Part shown: piece by piece, positions 46,924-55,292 of the stretch
How positions within the stretch are numbered: the first letter of the stretch is position 1
Layout: each line of letters opens with the position of its first letter
Source: an uncultured Pelagibacteraceae bacterium
GTDB lineage: Bacteria > Pseudomonadota > Alphaproteobacteria > Pelagibacterales > Pelagibacteraceae
DNA length: 64,000 bases
NCBI GenBank assembly: GCA_902563575.1
Contig: CACEXV010000001.1
Span: 372,001 to 436,000 of the forward strand
Reading direction: 5' to 3'
Notes under the pieces: model-generated
Databases searched by the model: none
Told to the model about the DNA's origin: nothing
What the model saw: the letters and a program-made list of their open reading frames with translations, nothing else
Made by a program: the position numbers and the translations under genes

Positions 46924-48837
46924 TTCTGGTAAATTTTCAAAATACTTTAGACTTTCGGGATTAGATATTGCTTCTTTATTATTTATTTTGTCTCCATTAA
47001 TTATTTTTTTAACTGCTAATTCAACAATTTTTCCACTTTTAGTTTTTGGTATCTCGGGAACTTTGATTATAATATTGGGTACGTGTTTTGGAGAACAATT
47101 TTTTCTGATTTTTGATTTAATCAATTTTATTTTTTCTTCATCCAATTTTTGATTTTTTTTAGTCGTAACAAATAATATTATTCTTACATCGTCGTTAAAG
47201 TCTTGTCCTACTACTAAGCCTTCAGTAATAAAATCAATATCTTCAACTTGTTGATAAATTTCAGCTGTTCCTATTCTTACGCCGCCGGGATTTAATGTGG
47301 CATCTGATCTACCTCGCATGATAAATCCATTATTTTTAGTTTTTTCTATAAAATCGCCATGATGCCAAATATTTTTAAATCGATTGAAGTATGCATTATG
47401 ATACTTTTCACCATTCTTATCACCCCAAAACTTTATTGGCATTGATGGAAATGGTTTTTTTACAACAAGTTCACCTTTTTCGTTATGTAAGGCACTTTTT
47501 CCCTCATCAGTGAAGACATCAACTTCAATCCCTAAGCTTTGTCCTTGTATTTCTCCTTTATGAACTTTAGAAAATAAGTTTCCTAACACTAAGCAACCAA
47601 CAAGATCTGTCCCTCCCGCAATAGATGCTAGGTGCACGTCTTCTTTAATATTTTGATAAACATATCTAAAACTTTCCTCTGCTAGCGGTGAGCCTGTTGA
47701 AGTAATAATTTTTATAAAGCTTAAATCTAAATTAGTGTTTTTATAATTTTCATTTTTCAAATGATCAATATATTTTGCGCTAACACCAAAAAGATTTATT
47801 CTTTTATTTTGGCAGTATTCTAAAAGCACATCTATTTTTGGATAAACTGGAGCTCCATCAAAAAGAAAAATTGTAGCGCCTGTTGCAAGTCCACCAACTA
47901 ACCAATTCCACATCATCCATCCAGTTGTTGTATAATAAAATATTTTTTCATTATCCCTAATATCACAATGCAACATAAATTCTTTATTGTGCTCGATGAG
48001 AACATTACCAGCACCATGCGTTATACATTTTGGTTTCCCGGTTGTACCACTTGAATAAAGAATATAAAGAGGATAATCAAATTCAAACCTTTCAAAAATT
48101 TCGTCTAATTCGGTTTGAAGTGCTTCTTTGAAATTAATAAAATTTTCAGCTTCTGTTGAATTTTTTAAGTCATAATTAAAGAAAATAATTTTTTCTATAG
48201 TTGGTATGTTTTTCTTAATTTCTTTTACTTTTTCTAAAATATCTATTTTTTTTCCATTATAAAAATAGTAATCACAGGTTATTAAGATCTTTGGTTCAAT
48301 TTGTTTAAAGCGATCAACCACTCCTTGAATACCAAAATCAGGTGAACACGAAGACCAAATGAGTCCATTTTTAGCACATGCGAGAAAACAAATAACAGAC
48401 TCAATTTTATTTGGAACATAAGCTGCAACTCTGTCGCCTTTTTTCAAATTTAATTTTTTAAGGTATGCGGAAAAACGACAAACCTTTTCGTAAAGATCTT
48501 CCCAGCAGATTTTTTCTTCAAAACCCTTTTCTGAAAGAAAATTAATAGCAATATCTTTGGTTCTTTTTTTTATCAGATTTTCTGAGTAATTGATTTTAGA
48601 ATTGGGGAAGAATTTTGTTTTATTAAAAATTTTATCTTTTCTTATTACTTCGTTCCCTTTGTCCCCAACTATTTTAGAAAAATCCCAAAATTTAGACCAA
48701 AAAATTTGAGGATTTTTAACACTCCATTCCCAAAGTTTTTTAAAATCATAATTAAAGTCTTTACCTATATATTTGGTAAATTCATTTAATTTAGATTCCT
48801 CTGCTAATTTAGTCGACGGTTTCCAAAGAAAATTCAT
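46912..48837 (-). CDS. Acetoacetyl-CoA synthetase
   Basis: A 641-residue AMP-forming ligase that activates acetoacetate. The N-terminal FLWKPSTKLAEESKLNEF and WEWSVKNPQIFWSKFWDF are typical of acetoacetate-CoA ligase rather than acetyl-CoA synthetase. The P-loop is YSSGTTGKPKCITHG, then TTTGWMMWNWLVGGL, and the C-terminal catalytic lysine lies in PKTKSGKIVE. It converges on the deacetylase gene with a 12 bp overlap. Together with the nearby thiolase it would turn acetoacetate into acetyl-CoA. Confidence 0.93.
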   Translation of the reverse strand: MNFLWKPSTKLAEESKLNEFTKYIGKDFNYDFKKLWEWSVKNPQIFWSKFWDFSKIVGDKGNEVIRKDKIFNKTKFFPNSKINYSENLIKKRTKDIAINFLSEKGFEEKICWEDLYEKVCRFSAYLKKLNLKKGDRVAAYVPNKIESVICFLACAKNGLIWSSCSPDFGIQGVVDRFKQIEPKILITCDYYFYNGKKIDILEKVKEIKKNIPTIEKIIFFNYDLKNSTEAENFINFKEALQTELDEIFERFEFDYPLYILYSSGTTGKPKCITHGAGNVLIEHNKEFMLHCDIRDNEKIFYYTTTGWMMWNWLVGGLATGATIFLFDGAPVYPKIDVLLEYCQNKRINLFGVSAKYIDHLKNENYKNTNLDLSFIKIITSTGSPLAEESFRYVYQNIKEDVHLASIAGGTDLVGCLVLGNLFSKVHKGEIQGQSLGIEVDVFTDEGKSALHNEKGELVVKKPFPSMPIKFWGDKNGEKYHNAYFNRFKNIWHHGDFIEKTKNNGFIMRGRSDATLNPGGVRIGTAEIYQQVEDIDFITEGLVVGQDFNDDVRIILFVTTKKNQKLDEEKIKLIKSKIRKNCSPKHVPNIIIKVPEIPKTKSGKIVELAVKKIINGDKINNKEAISNPESLKYFENLPELKI

Positions 48838-48857
48838 AAAGCTTAAGCTTTAAGAAC

Positions 48858-48959
48858 TTATCTCAATAGATATTTTTTTAATAGGATTTTTTGAACTATA
48901 GGATCGTTATCTAGTTTTAGTTCTTTCTTCTTGAAAATTAAGTTTATTAACCAATTCAT
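48858..48959 (-). CDS. Possible small protein (33 aa)
   Basis: ATG at 48957-48959 opens a 33-codon frame ending 20 bp upstream of the acetoacetyl-CoA synthetase gene on the same strand. The product begins NWLINLIFKKKELKLDNDP, a short hydrophobic start followed by a charged helix. This lies in a 266 bp intergenic region (48838-49103) that otherwise shows only AT-rich sequence and a TATAAT at 49090-49095 close to the aceE start. Tentative. Confidence 0.3.
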   Translation of the reverse strand: MNWLINLIFKKKELKLDNDPIVQKILLKKYLLR

Positions 48960-49103
48960 AATCTCTATTATTAATTTTTAGATGTCCAAAAATAGGGATA
49001 AATATGTCTAAAATTGAGCTTATTAGAGCAAATTGCTTCATTTTTAACATTTATTAATGAATGAATTTTTAATAAATTCCATTCCAGTTTATAATAAGAA
49101 ATT

Positions 49104-52100
49104 ATGGCTCAAAACATTTCAGTCCCGGACATAGGTGATTTTAAGGACGTAGAAGTTATTGAAATTTTGGTAAAGCCTGGAGACAAAATCAAAAAGAACG
49201 ATCCGATCGTAACGATTGAAAGCGATAAATCAAGTGTTGAAATACCTTCACCCTCTGAAGGTCAGATAAAGGATTTAAAAGTGAAAATTGGTGATAAAGT
49301 ATCAGAGGGAAGTGTACTTGCGACTATTGAAAATGGCCAAGCAGCAAGTTCTGAAAAATTAACAGAAAAGAAAGTGGTAGAGAAAGAAATACCCCAAAAG
49401 AAAATAGAGGAGCCTAAAAAAAATGGTAATTTAAGTAATGGGGCTGGAATTCAACAAGTTAAGAAAGTTTTTGCAGAACCAGCTTCAAAAGATGACATTG
49501 ATCCGATCGAAACAAATGAATGGATAGAATCGTTAAATTCAGTGATTGAGTCTGATGGAGCACCAAGAGCAAGTTACCTACTAAATAAAGTAATTGATCA
49601 AGCTTATAAATCAGGACTAGTTTTGCCTGATACTAGAACAACTCCATATATAAATACTATTCCGCCAGAAGCAGAAGCTAAATCCCCAGGGGACCAAAAT
49701 ATTGAAAAAAAATTAAGAGCAATCATTAGATGGAATGCGGCTGCAATGGTCGTTAAAGCGAACAAGAAAAGTTCTGAACTAGGTGGGCACATAGGTACTT
49801 TTGCATCCGCAGCAACGCTATATGACATTGGTATGAATCATTTTTGGAGAGCAAAAAATAATAAGTTTGGAGGGGACTTAATTTATTTTCAAGGTCACTC
49901 AGCTCCAGGTATGTACGCAAGAGCTTTTTTAGAAGGAAGACTTTCAGCCAAACAATTGGATGGTTTCAGACAAGAAGTTGGTAAAGATGGACTTTCCTCT
50001 TATCCTCACCCTTGGTTGATGCCTGACTTTTGGCAGTTTCCAACTGTATCAATGGGTCTTGGTCCTATCATGGCAATTTATCAGGCACGGTTCTTAAAAT
50101 ATTTAATCAACAGAGGTTTAGTCAAAGATGAAGGAAGGAAGATTTGGGTATTCTTAGGAGACGGAGAAATGGATGAGCCAGAGTCTATGGGAGCAATCGG
50201 TTTAGCTGCAAGAGAAAAATTAGATAACTTGATATTTGTAATTAATTGTAATCTTCAAAGGCTTGATGGGCCTGTAAGAGGTAATGGGAAAATTATTCAA
50301 GAACTCGAAGGAAGTTTTAGAGGAACCGGGTGGAACGTAATTAAAGTTATTTGGGGATCTTATTGGGATAAACTTCTGATGAAAGATAAGTCTGGCCTTC
50401 TTGTGAAAAGAATGAATGAATGTGTTGATGGAGAGTACCAAGCTTTTAAAGCGAAGGATGGTTTGTATGTAAGAGAAAAATTCTTTGGTAAATATCCTGA
50501 ACTAAAAGAAATGGTATCTACTATGACAGACAAAGATATTTGGAGACTAAATAGAGGTGGTCACGATCCACATAAAGTTTATGCTGCCTACCATTCAGCA
50601 ATGCAACATACTGGTTCTCCGACTGTTATTCTAGCAAAAACAATAAAAGGTTACGGTATGGGAAAATCTGGTGAAAGTATAAATACAACTCACCAACAAA
50701 AAAAATTAGATGAGGAGGATTTACTCTATTACAGAGATCGTTTCGGTGTGCCTCTTACCGATAAACAAGTAAAAAATATTGAGTATTACAAACCAGATGA
50801 AAACTCTGAAGAAATTAAATATCTAAAAGCTCAAAGAATAAAACTTGGTGGTTTTATTCCAGAGAGAACCTCACTTGCAAAGCAAATCAAAGCTCCGCCT
50901 AAAGAAATTTTCGATAATTTTATGAAATCTACAGGAGATAAAGAAATGTCAACTACGATGGCGTTAGTTAGAATGCTTACTGCACTACTAAGAGATAAAA
51001 ATATATCACCAAGATTAGTTCCTATTATTCCAGACGAAGCAAGAACTTTTGGTATGGAGGGATTCTTTCAAAAGATAGGAATATATGCGCATGAAGGTCA
51101 AAAATATGAGCCTGTGGACTCAGAACAATTAAGTTCTTACAGGGAAGATAAAAGTGGTCAAGTTTTAGAAGAGGGTATAAACGAGTCGGGAGCAATGTCA
51201 TCTTGGATTGCAGCTGGTACATCTTACACAAATCATGATTTAGAAATGATACCTATTTATATCTTTTACTCTATGTTTGGTTTTCAGAGAGTTGGTGACT
51301 TAGCCTGGGCTGCTGGAGACTCACAAGCAAGAGGTTTTTTAATCGGAGCTACTGCTGGTAGAACAACTTTAGCAGGTGAAGGCCTTCAACACCAAGATGG
51401 TCATAGTCATTTATTAGCTTCAAATATTCCTAACTGTATAAGTTATGATCCTACTTTTGCTTATGAGATGGCTGTAATATTTAGAGATGGACTAAAAAGA
51501 ATGCATGAGAAAAAAGAAAATATTTTCTACTACATCACTGCAATGAATGAAAATTACTCTCACCCAGAAAAGCCAAAGGGTTCCGATGAAGGAATTCTAA
51601 AGGGAATGTATTTATTGAAAGAAAACAATAACAAGAATAAAACTAAAGTGCAGCTTTTAGGTTCGGGGACAATTTTAAGAGAAATAATTGCTGCTGCAGA
51701 AATTCTATCTAAAGATTACGGTATCGACTCTGATGTTTGGAGCGTTACAAGTTTTAATGAATTAAGAAGAGACGGAATGGAGACAGAAAGATGGAATCTT
51801 CTTAATCCAGATGAAAAAAGAAAAAAATCTTATGTGCAAAAATGTCTATCAAAAAGAGATGGTCCTATTGTTGCTGCATCTGATTATACAAGATCATTTT
51901 CTGATCAGATAAGACCATATGTTGAAAAACCGTTTTACTCTTTAGGTACAGATGGTTATGGAAGAAGTGACACGAGAAAAAATCTAAGAAAATTCTTCGA
52001 AGTAGATAAAGAACACATAGTTGCTTATACTTTAAGCGCCTTAGCAAAAGAACAATTAATTGAAACTAAAAAAGCGGAGAAAGCGATAAAAAAATTTCAG

Positions 52101-52136
52101 ATTGATAAAGATAGAGATTTTCCATCTAATTTATAA
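49104..52136 (+). CDS. aceE: Pyruvate dehydrogenase E1, homodimeric, with N-terminal lipoyl domain
   Basis: A 1010-residue thiamine diphosphate enzyme that decarboxylates pyruvate and acetylates lipoamide. From about residue 125 it matches the full-length AceE of gammaproteobacteria, including the ThDP motif GDGEMDEPES...NCNLQRLDG and the GHSHL and GTDGFGRSD-like (GTDGYGRSD) segments. In front of it is a complete lipoyl domain (1-76) with lipoyl-lysine Lys42 in ESDKSSVEIP, joined by a lysine/glutamate-rich linker. Ordinary AceE lacks this domain. It closely resembles the lipoyl domain of the AceF encoded 2 bp downstream, so it probably arose by duplication and fusion. Confidence 0.95.
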   Translation: MAQNISVPDIGDFKDVEVIEILVKPGDKIKKNDPIVTIESDKSSVEIPSPSEGQIKDLKVKIGDKVSEGSVLATIENGQAASSEKLTEKKVVEKEIPQKKIEEPKKNGNLSNGAGIQQVKKVFAEPASKDDIDPIETNEWIESLNSVIESDGAPRASYLLNKVIDQAYKSGLVLPDTRTTPYINTIPPEAEAKSPGDQNIEKKLRAIIRWNAAAMVVKANKKSSELGGHIGTFASAATLYDIGMNHFWRAKNNKFGGDLIYFQGHSAPGMYARAFLEGRLSAKQLDGFRQEVGKDGLSSYPHPWLMPDFWQFPTVSMGLGPIMAIYQARFLKYLINRGLVKDEGRKIWVFLGDGEMDEPESMGAIGLAAREKLDNLIFVINCNLQRLDGPVRGNGKIIQELEGSFRGTGWNVIKVIWGSYWDKLLMKDKSGLLVKRMNECVDGEYQAFKAKDGLYVREKFFGKYPELKEMVSTMTDKDIWRLNRGGHDPHKVYAAYHSAMQHTGSPTVILAKTIKGYGMGKSGESINTTHQQKKLDEEDLLYYRDRFGVPLTDKQVKNIEYYKPDENSEEIKYLKAQRIKLGGFIPERTSLAKQIKAPPKEIFDNFMKSTGDKEMSTTMALVRMLTALLRDKNISPRLVPIIPDEARTFGMEGFFQKIGIYAHEGQKYEPVDSEQLSSYREDKSGQVLEEGINESGAMSSWIAAGTSYTNHDLEMIPIYIFYSMFGFQRVGDLAWAAGDSQARGFLIGATAGRTTLAGEGLQHQDGHSHLLASNIPNCISYDPTFAYEMAVIFRDGLKRMHEKKENIFYYITAMNENYSHPEKPKGSDEGILKGMYLLKENNNKNKTKVQLLGSGTILREIIAAAEILSKDYGIDSDVWSVTSFNELRRDGMETERWNLLNPDEKRKKSYVQKCLSKRDGPIVAASDYTRSFSDQIRPYVEKPFYSLGTDGYGRSDTRKNLRKFFEVDKEHIVAYTLSALAKEQLIETKKAEKAIKKFQIDKDRDFPSNL

Positions 52137-52138
52137 AT

Positions 52139-53401
52139 ATGGCTAGTACAAAAATTTTAGTTCCAGATATGGGTGACTTCAAGGATGTAGAGATTATTGA
52201 AGTTCTAGTCAAAGAGGGTCAACAAATAAAAAAAAATGATTCTCTTATTACATTGGAGAGTGACAAATCAAGTGTTGAGGTACCCTCCACTCACGAAGGA
52301 GTTATTGAAAAAATAAATATTAAAGTAGGCGATAAAGTTAACAAGGGAGACTTAATTCTTAGTCTGAATGCAGAGAGTGCTACTGAGAAAAAAAAAGAAG
52401 TAGTCAGTGAGCAAAAAAAAGTAGAAAAGACAGAAATAAAAGAAATAAAAACTCAGAAACCAAAAGAAATAATTCCTATAGCGCCTACATCACAATCAGG
52501 TAGTAAGTCAGCTAGTCCAAAAGTTAGGAAATTTGCTCGAGAGGTTGGAGCCAATATCAAAAATATTTCTGGTTCTCAGAGAGCGGGACGGGTAACTGAG
52601 GAAGATATAAAAAAACATATAAAAGACAAGTTGACTTCTGACACTGTTAAAAAAGAAACTCAGAAAAAATATAAAGACGAATATGATCACGCCGAATTTG
52701 GTAAAGTGGAGGTAAAAGATATTCCTAGGGTAAAGAGATTATCTGGTCCACAATTAGTTAGGTCTTGGACTGAAATTCCTCATGTAACTCAACATGATGA
52801 AATAGATATAACTGAAATGGAAATATTCAGAAAATCTTTAAGGGATGTTTTTACAGGGGAAAAAATTGCGATTACTCCATTAGCTTTTATAACAAGAGCG
52901 GTGGTAAATGCTCTAAAAACATATCCTAATTTTAATAGTTCTATTGATACAGAGTCAAATAAAATTACTTATAAAAAATATTTTCACATTGGTTTTGCAG
53001 TAGATACACCTCATGGCTTAATGGTACCTAAAATAAGAAATGTAGAGACAATGGGAATAAAAAAAATTTCAGATGAACTAAGAAAGGTTAGCAAATTATG
53101 TAGAGAGTTAAAAATCGATAAAAAGGAATTTTTTGGTGGATCTATGACGATTTCCAGTCTTGGGGGGATCGGAGGAAATTTTTTCACACCGATAATTAAT
53201 CCGCCTGAAGTAGCTATCCTTGGTGTGGGAAAGGCCTTTGATAAAATATCTCGAATAGACGGTAAGTTTATTATTCGTAAAATGCTACCTATTTCATTAT
53301 CTTACGATCATCGAATAATTGATGGAGCAGAAGCAGCGAGATTTTGTGTTCATCTCGGTCAAAGTCTAGGTGAAGATTTTGCTTTCAAGCTTGCTGTTTA
53401 A
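52139..53401 (+). CDS. aceF: Pyruvate dehydrogenase E2 (dihydrolipoamide acetyltransferase)
   Basis: A 420-residue E2 core protein. Domains: one lipoyl domain (1-76, lipoyl-lysine Lys43 in ESDKSSVEVP), a charged linker, a peripheral subunit-binding domain (about 125-165, ASPKVRKFAREVG), and the acetyltransferase domain ending with SYDHRIIDGAEAARF (catalytic His391 and Asp395). E. coli AceF carries three lipoyl domains; this one carries one, with a second on AceE. The gene starts 2 bp after aceE. No lpd gene for E3 follows. Confidence 0.95.
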   Translation: MASTKILVPDMGDFKDVEIIEVLVKEGQQIKKNDSLITLESDKSSVEVPSTHEGVIEKINIKVGDKVNKGDLILSLNAESATEKKKEVVSEQKKVEKTEIKEIKTQKPKEIIPIAPTSQSGSKSASPKVRKFAREVGANIKNISGSQRAGRVTEEDIKKHIKDKLTSDTVKKETQKKYKDEYDHAEFGKVEVKDIPRVKRLSGPQLVRSWTEIPHVTQHDEIDITEMEIFRKSLRDVFTGEKIAITPLAFITRAVVNALKTYPNFNSSIDTESNKITYKKYFHIGFAVDTPHGLMVPKIRNVETMGIKKISDELRKVSKLCRELKIDKKEFFGGSMTISSLGGIGGNFFTPIINPPEVAILGVGKAFDKISRIDGKFIIRKMLPISLSYDHRIIDGAEAARFCVHLGQSLGEDFAFKLAV

Positions 53402-53424
53402 ATAATTTTCAATTAACTAATCTA

Positions 53425-54321
53425 ATGAATAAAAAAGTATTTTCCTTAATTTGTGCTATTTCCTGTTCCTTCATTTGGGGAACCGCATTTGTTGCTCAAG
53501 ATATGGGTATGGATCACATTGGTCCTTTCACATTCACTGCGGTAAGATTATTTTTAGGATTTCTAACTTTACTTCCAATTATGTTGATACAGGGTCATCA
53601 TTTAAAGAAAATAAATTTAAATCAAAATGCAAAAATTTTTTATTACCTTATTTTAGTAGGTTTCATGTTGTCTTTTGGTAATTCTTTTCAACAGTTAGCT
53701 TTGTTATACACCGATGTTGCTAACACTGCAGTGTTTACTGCTTTTTATGTAATATTAGTGCCTATGATAGCTTATTATTATTTTTCAAAAAATATTCACT
53801 GGTCTATATGGCCTTCGGCTCTTTTTTGTTTATTAGGCGGATTTCTTCTGACTAATCTTGAGAGTTTAAGTGTTAAAATTGGAGACAGTATCGCTGTCCT
53901 GAATGCATTTATGTGGGCTTTTCATATTGTGTTCATTTCGAAACTAATAAAAATTTATAATTATCCGGTTATAGTTGCTTGCTTACAATGTTTAATTGGA
54001 TCTTTTTTTGCTTTCATTCCAGCTATAATTTTTGAAACAATTATTTTTTCTAATATTCTTTTAGAATATAAAGAACTATTGTATGCTGGCGTACTGTCAA
54101 GTGGATTGGCATTTTTACTCCAAGTATATAGTCAACAAAATCTTCCGCCTGCACCGGTAACAATAATATTTTCTTTGGAAGGTGTTTTTGCATCCATATT
54201 TGGATGGATTATTTTAGACCAATTTTTAACGGAAATTAAAATTTTTGGCATAATTATAATACTTTCATCTGTAATTTTTTCACAACTAGTTCCAATTTAT
54301 GGTAAAAAAAAATATGGATGA
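53425..54321 (+). CDS. DMT/EamA family transporter
   Basis: A 298-residue membrane protein with ten hydrophobic segments in two EamA repeats. The first repeat starts with CAISCSFIWGTAFVAQ and the second with VLNAFMWAFHIVFISKL; PAPVTIIFSLEGVFASIFGWIIL is the typical late segment. Family members export or import metabolites such as amino acids or nucleosides. It begins 23 bp after aceF and overlaps the thioesterase gene. The substrate is unknown. Confidence 0.88.
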   Translation: MNKKVFSLICAISCSFIWGTAFVAQDMGMDHIGPFTFTAVRLFLGFLTLLPIMLIQGHHLKKINLNQNAKIFYYLILVGFMLSFGNSFQQLALLYTDVANTAVFTAFYVILVPMIAYYYFSKNIHWSIWPSALFCLLGGFLLTNLESLSVKIGDSIAVLNAFMWAFHIVFISKLIKIYNYPVIVACLQCLIGSFFAFIPAIIFETIIFSNILLEYKELLYAGVLSSGLAFLLQVYSQQNLPPAPVTIIFSLEGVFASIFGWIILDQFLTEIKIFGIIIILSSVIFSQLVPIYGKKKYG

Positions 54322-54691
54322 GTCAAAAAAAGGATTTATAAAACATCTCGGAGGTTTGTCGTTTAGAAAAATCGACGACAATAATTATGAATTTTCTGGA
54401 AAAATTCAAGATATGCACTTAAATACTGGAGGTATTGCTCATGGCGGTTACCTTGCGACTATAGCAGATGCTGGGATGGGAACTGCCGCACATATGATAG
54501 CTTCTGGTAAAAGATGTGTAACAATCAATTTAGATTTAAAATTTATCTCTGCAGGCAAACCTGGAGATTTATTAGTTGGTAAAGTAAAAATATTAAAGAA
54601 AACAAAAACATTAGTATTCATAACTTGTGAAATAAATAGTTCCACAGAAATTGTAGTATCTGCAAATGGTACATGGAAAATTTTGAATTAG
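54314..54691 (+). CDS. PaaI-type hotdog thioesterase
   Basis: A hotdog-fold acyl-CoA thioesterase. The family signature is HLNTGGIAHGGYLATIADAGMG, where the asparagine/glycine-rich HGG loop and the aspartate-containing helix form the active site; TINLDLKFISAGKPGDLL follows. I prefer ATG 54314 (125 residues), which overlaps the transporter gene by 8 bp; an earlier ATG at 54299 would give 130 residues and a 23 bp overlap. The end overlaps the convergent msrB gene by 4 bp. The substrate is unknown. Confidence 0.88.
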   Translation: MDESKKGFIKHLGGLSFRKIDDNNYEFSGKIQDMHLNTGGIAHGGYLATIADAGMGTAAHMIASGKRCVTINLDLKFISAGKPGDLLVGKVKILKKTKTLVFITCEINSSTEIVVSANGTWKILN

Positions 54692-55137
54692 TTAGGAATA
54701 AAAATTAAACACAAACCGTTGTTACAATATCTTTTCCCACTTTTACCTGGACCATCATTAAATACGTGACCATGGTGGGCTCCACACTTTGCGCAGTGAT
54801 ATTCAGTTCTTTTCATGCCAAAAGAGTAATCGATCTTGGTTTTAAAAGCTCCTGGCAAAGCTTCTGTGAACGATGGCCAGCCAGTCCCGCTATCGAATTT
54901 AGCAGTAGAGTCAAATAATTTAGCGTTACAATTTGCACAATGATATGACCCATCTCTTTTTTCATAATTCAATATGCTGCTACCTGCTCGCTCAGTCCCC
55001 TCCTTAAACATGATATCTTTTTGTTCTTCGGTAAGATTTGGATTAATTATCTTTTTTTCAATAGCTAATATTTTGAATGGAAATACTAGGTAGAGTATCC
55101 CATATAGAAATGCTTTTATAAATTTTCTTTTACTCAT
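54688..55137 (-). CDS. msrB: Peptide-methionine (R)-S-oxide reductase, exported
   Basis: A 149-residue MsrB that reduces methionine-R-sulfoxide. Zinc-binding CxxC pairs are HCANC and HCAKC, and the catalytic cysteine is in GKRYCNNGLC, with the conserved SGTGWPSF and HHGHVF. A basic-hydrophobic N-terminus (KRKFIKAFLYGILYLVFPFKILA) acts as a signal peptide or anchor, so the enzyme works in the periplasm, unlike the usual cytosolic form. It follows a small CxxC gene with no gap and overlaps the thioesterase gene by 4 bp. Confidence 0.92.
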   Translation of the reverse strand: MSKRKFIKAFLYGILYLVFPFKILAIEKKIINPNLTEEQKDIMFKEGTERAGSSILNYEKRDGSYHCANCNAKLFDSTAKFDSGTGWPSFTEALPGAFKTKIDYSFGMKRTEYHCAKCGAHHGHVFNDGPGKSGKRYCNNGLCLIFIPN

Positions 55138-55287
55138 TTATTTTTTTTGTCTTATCTTAGTTATACCACAATCTTTACACTTTACAGTCTCGGTAGAACC
55201 AGCTGCTCCGAAACCAAACTTCGTATCAATTATATCGTATCTATGTAAACCAATATAGCAGAACCATTTATAAATCTGCTTCAGCAT
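55138..55287 (-). CDS. Small CxxC (zinc-ribbon-like) protein, 49 aa
   Basis: ATG at 55285-55287 opens a 49-codon frame ending at TAA 55138-55140, directly abutting the msrB ATG and starting 5 bp after the TRAP permease stop. The product begins LKQIYKWFCYIGLHRYD, has a GFGAAGSTETV middle, and ends KCKDCGITKIRQKK. The single CxxC pair (Cys37, Cys40) plus Cys10 or His15 could bind a metal, as in small zinc-ribbon proteins with a similar layout. Spacing, strand and codon pattern support a real gene in the TRAP-msrB operon. Confidence 0.72.
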   Translation of the reverse strand: MLKQIYKWFCYIGLHRYDIIDTKFGFGAAGSTETVKCKDCGITKIRQKK

Positions 55288-55292
55288 AATAA

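Noticed and set aside
49081..49103. A perfect TATAAT at 49090-49095 just before aceE, suggesting a nearly leaderless message
   Set aside because: No matching -35 is seen at 16-18 bp and such a hexamer is common in AT-rich DNA.
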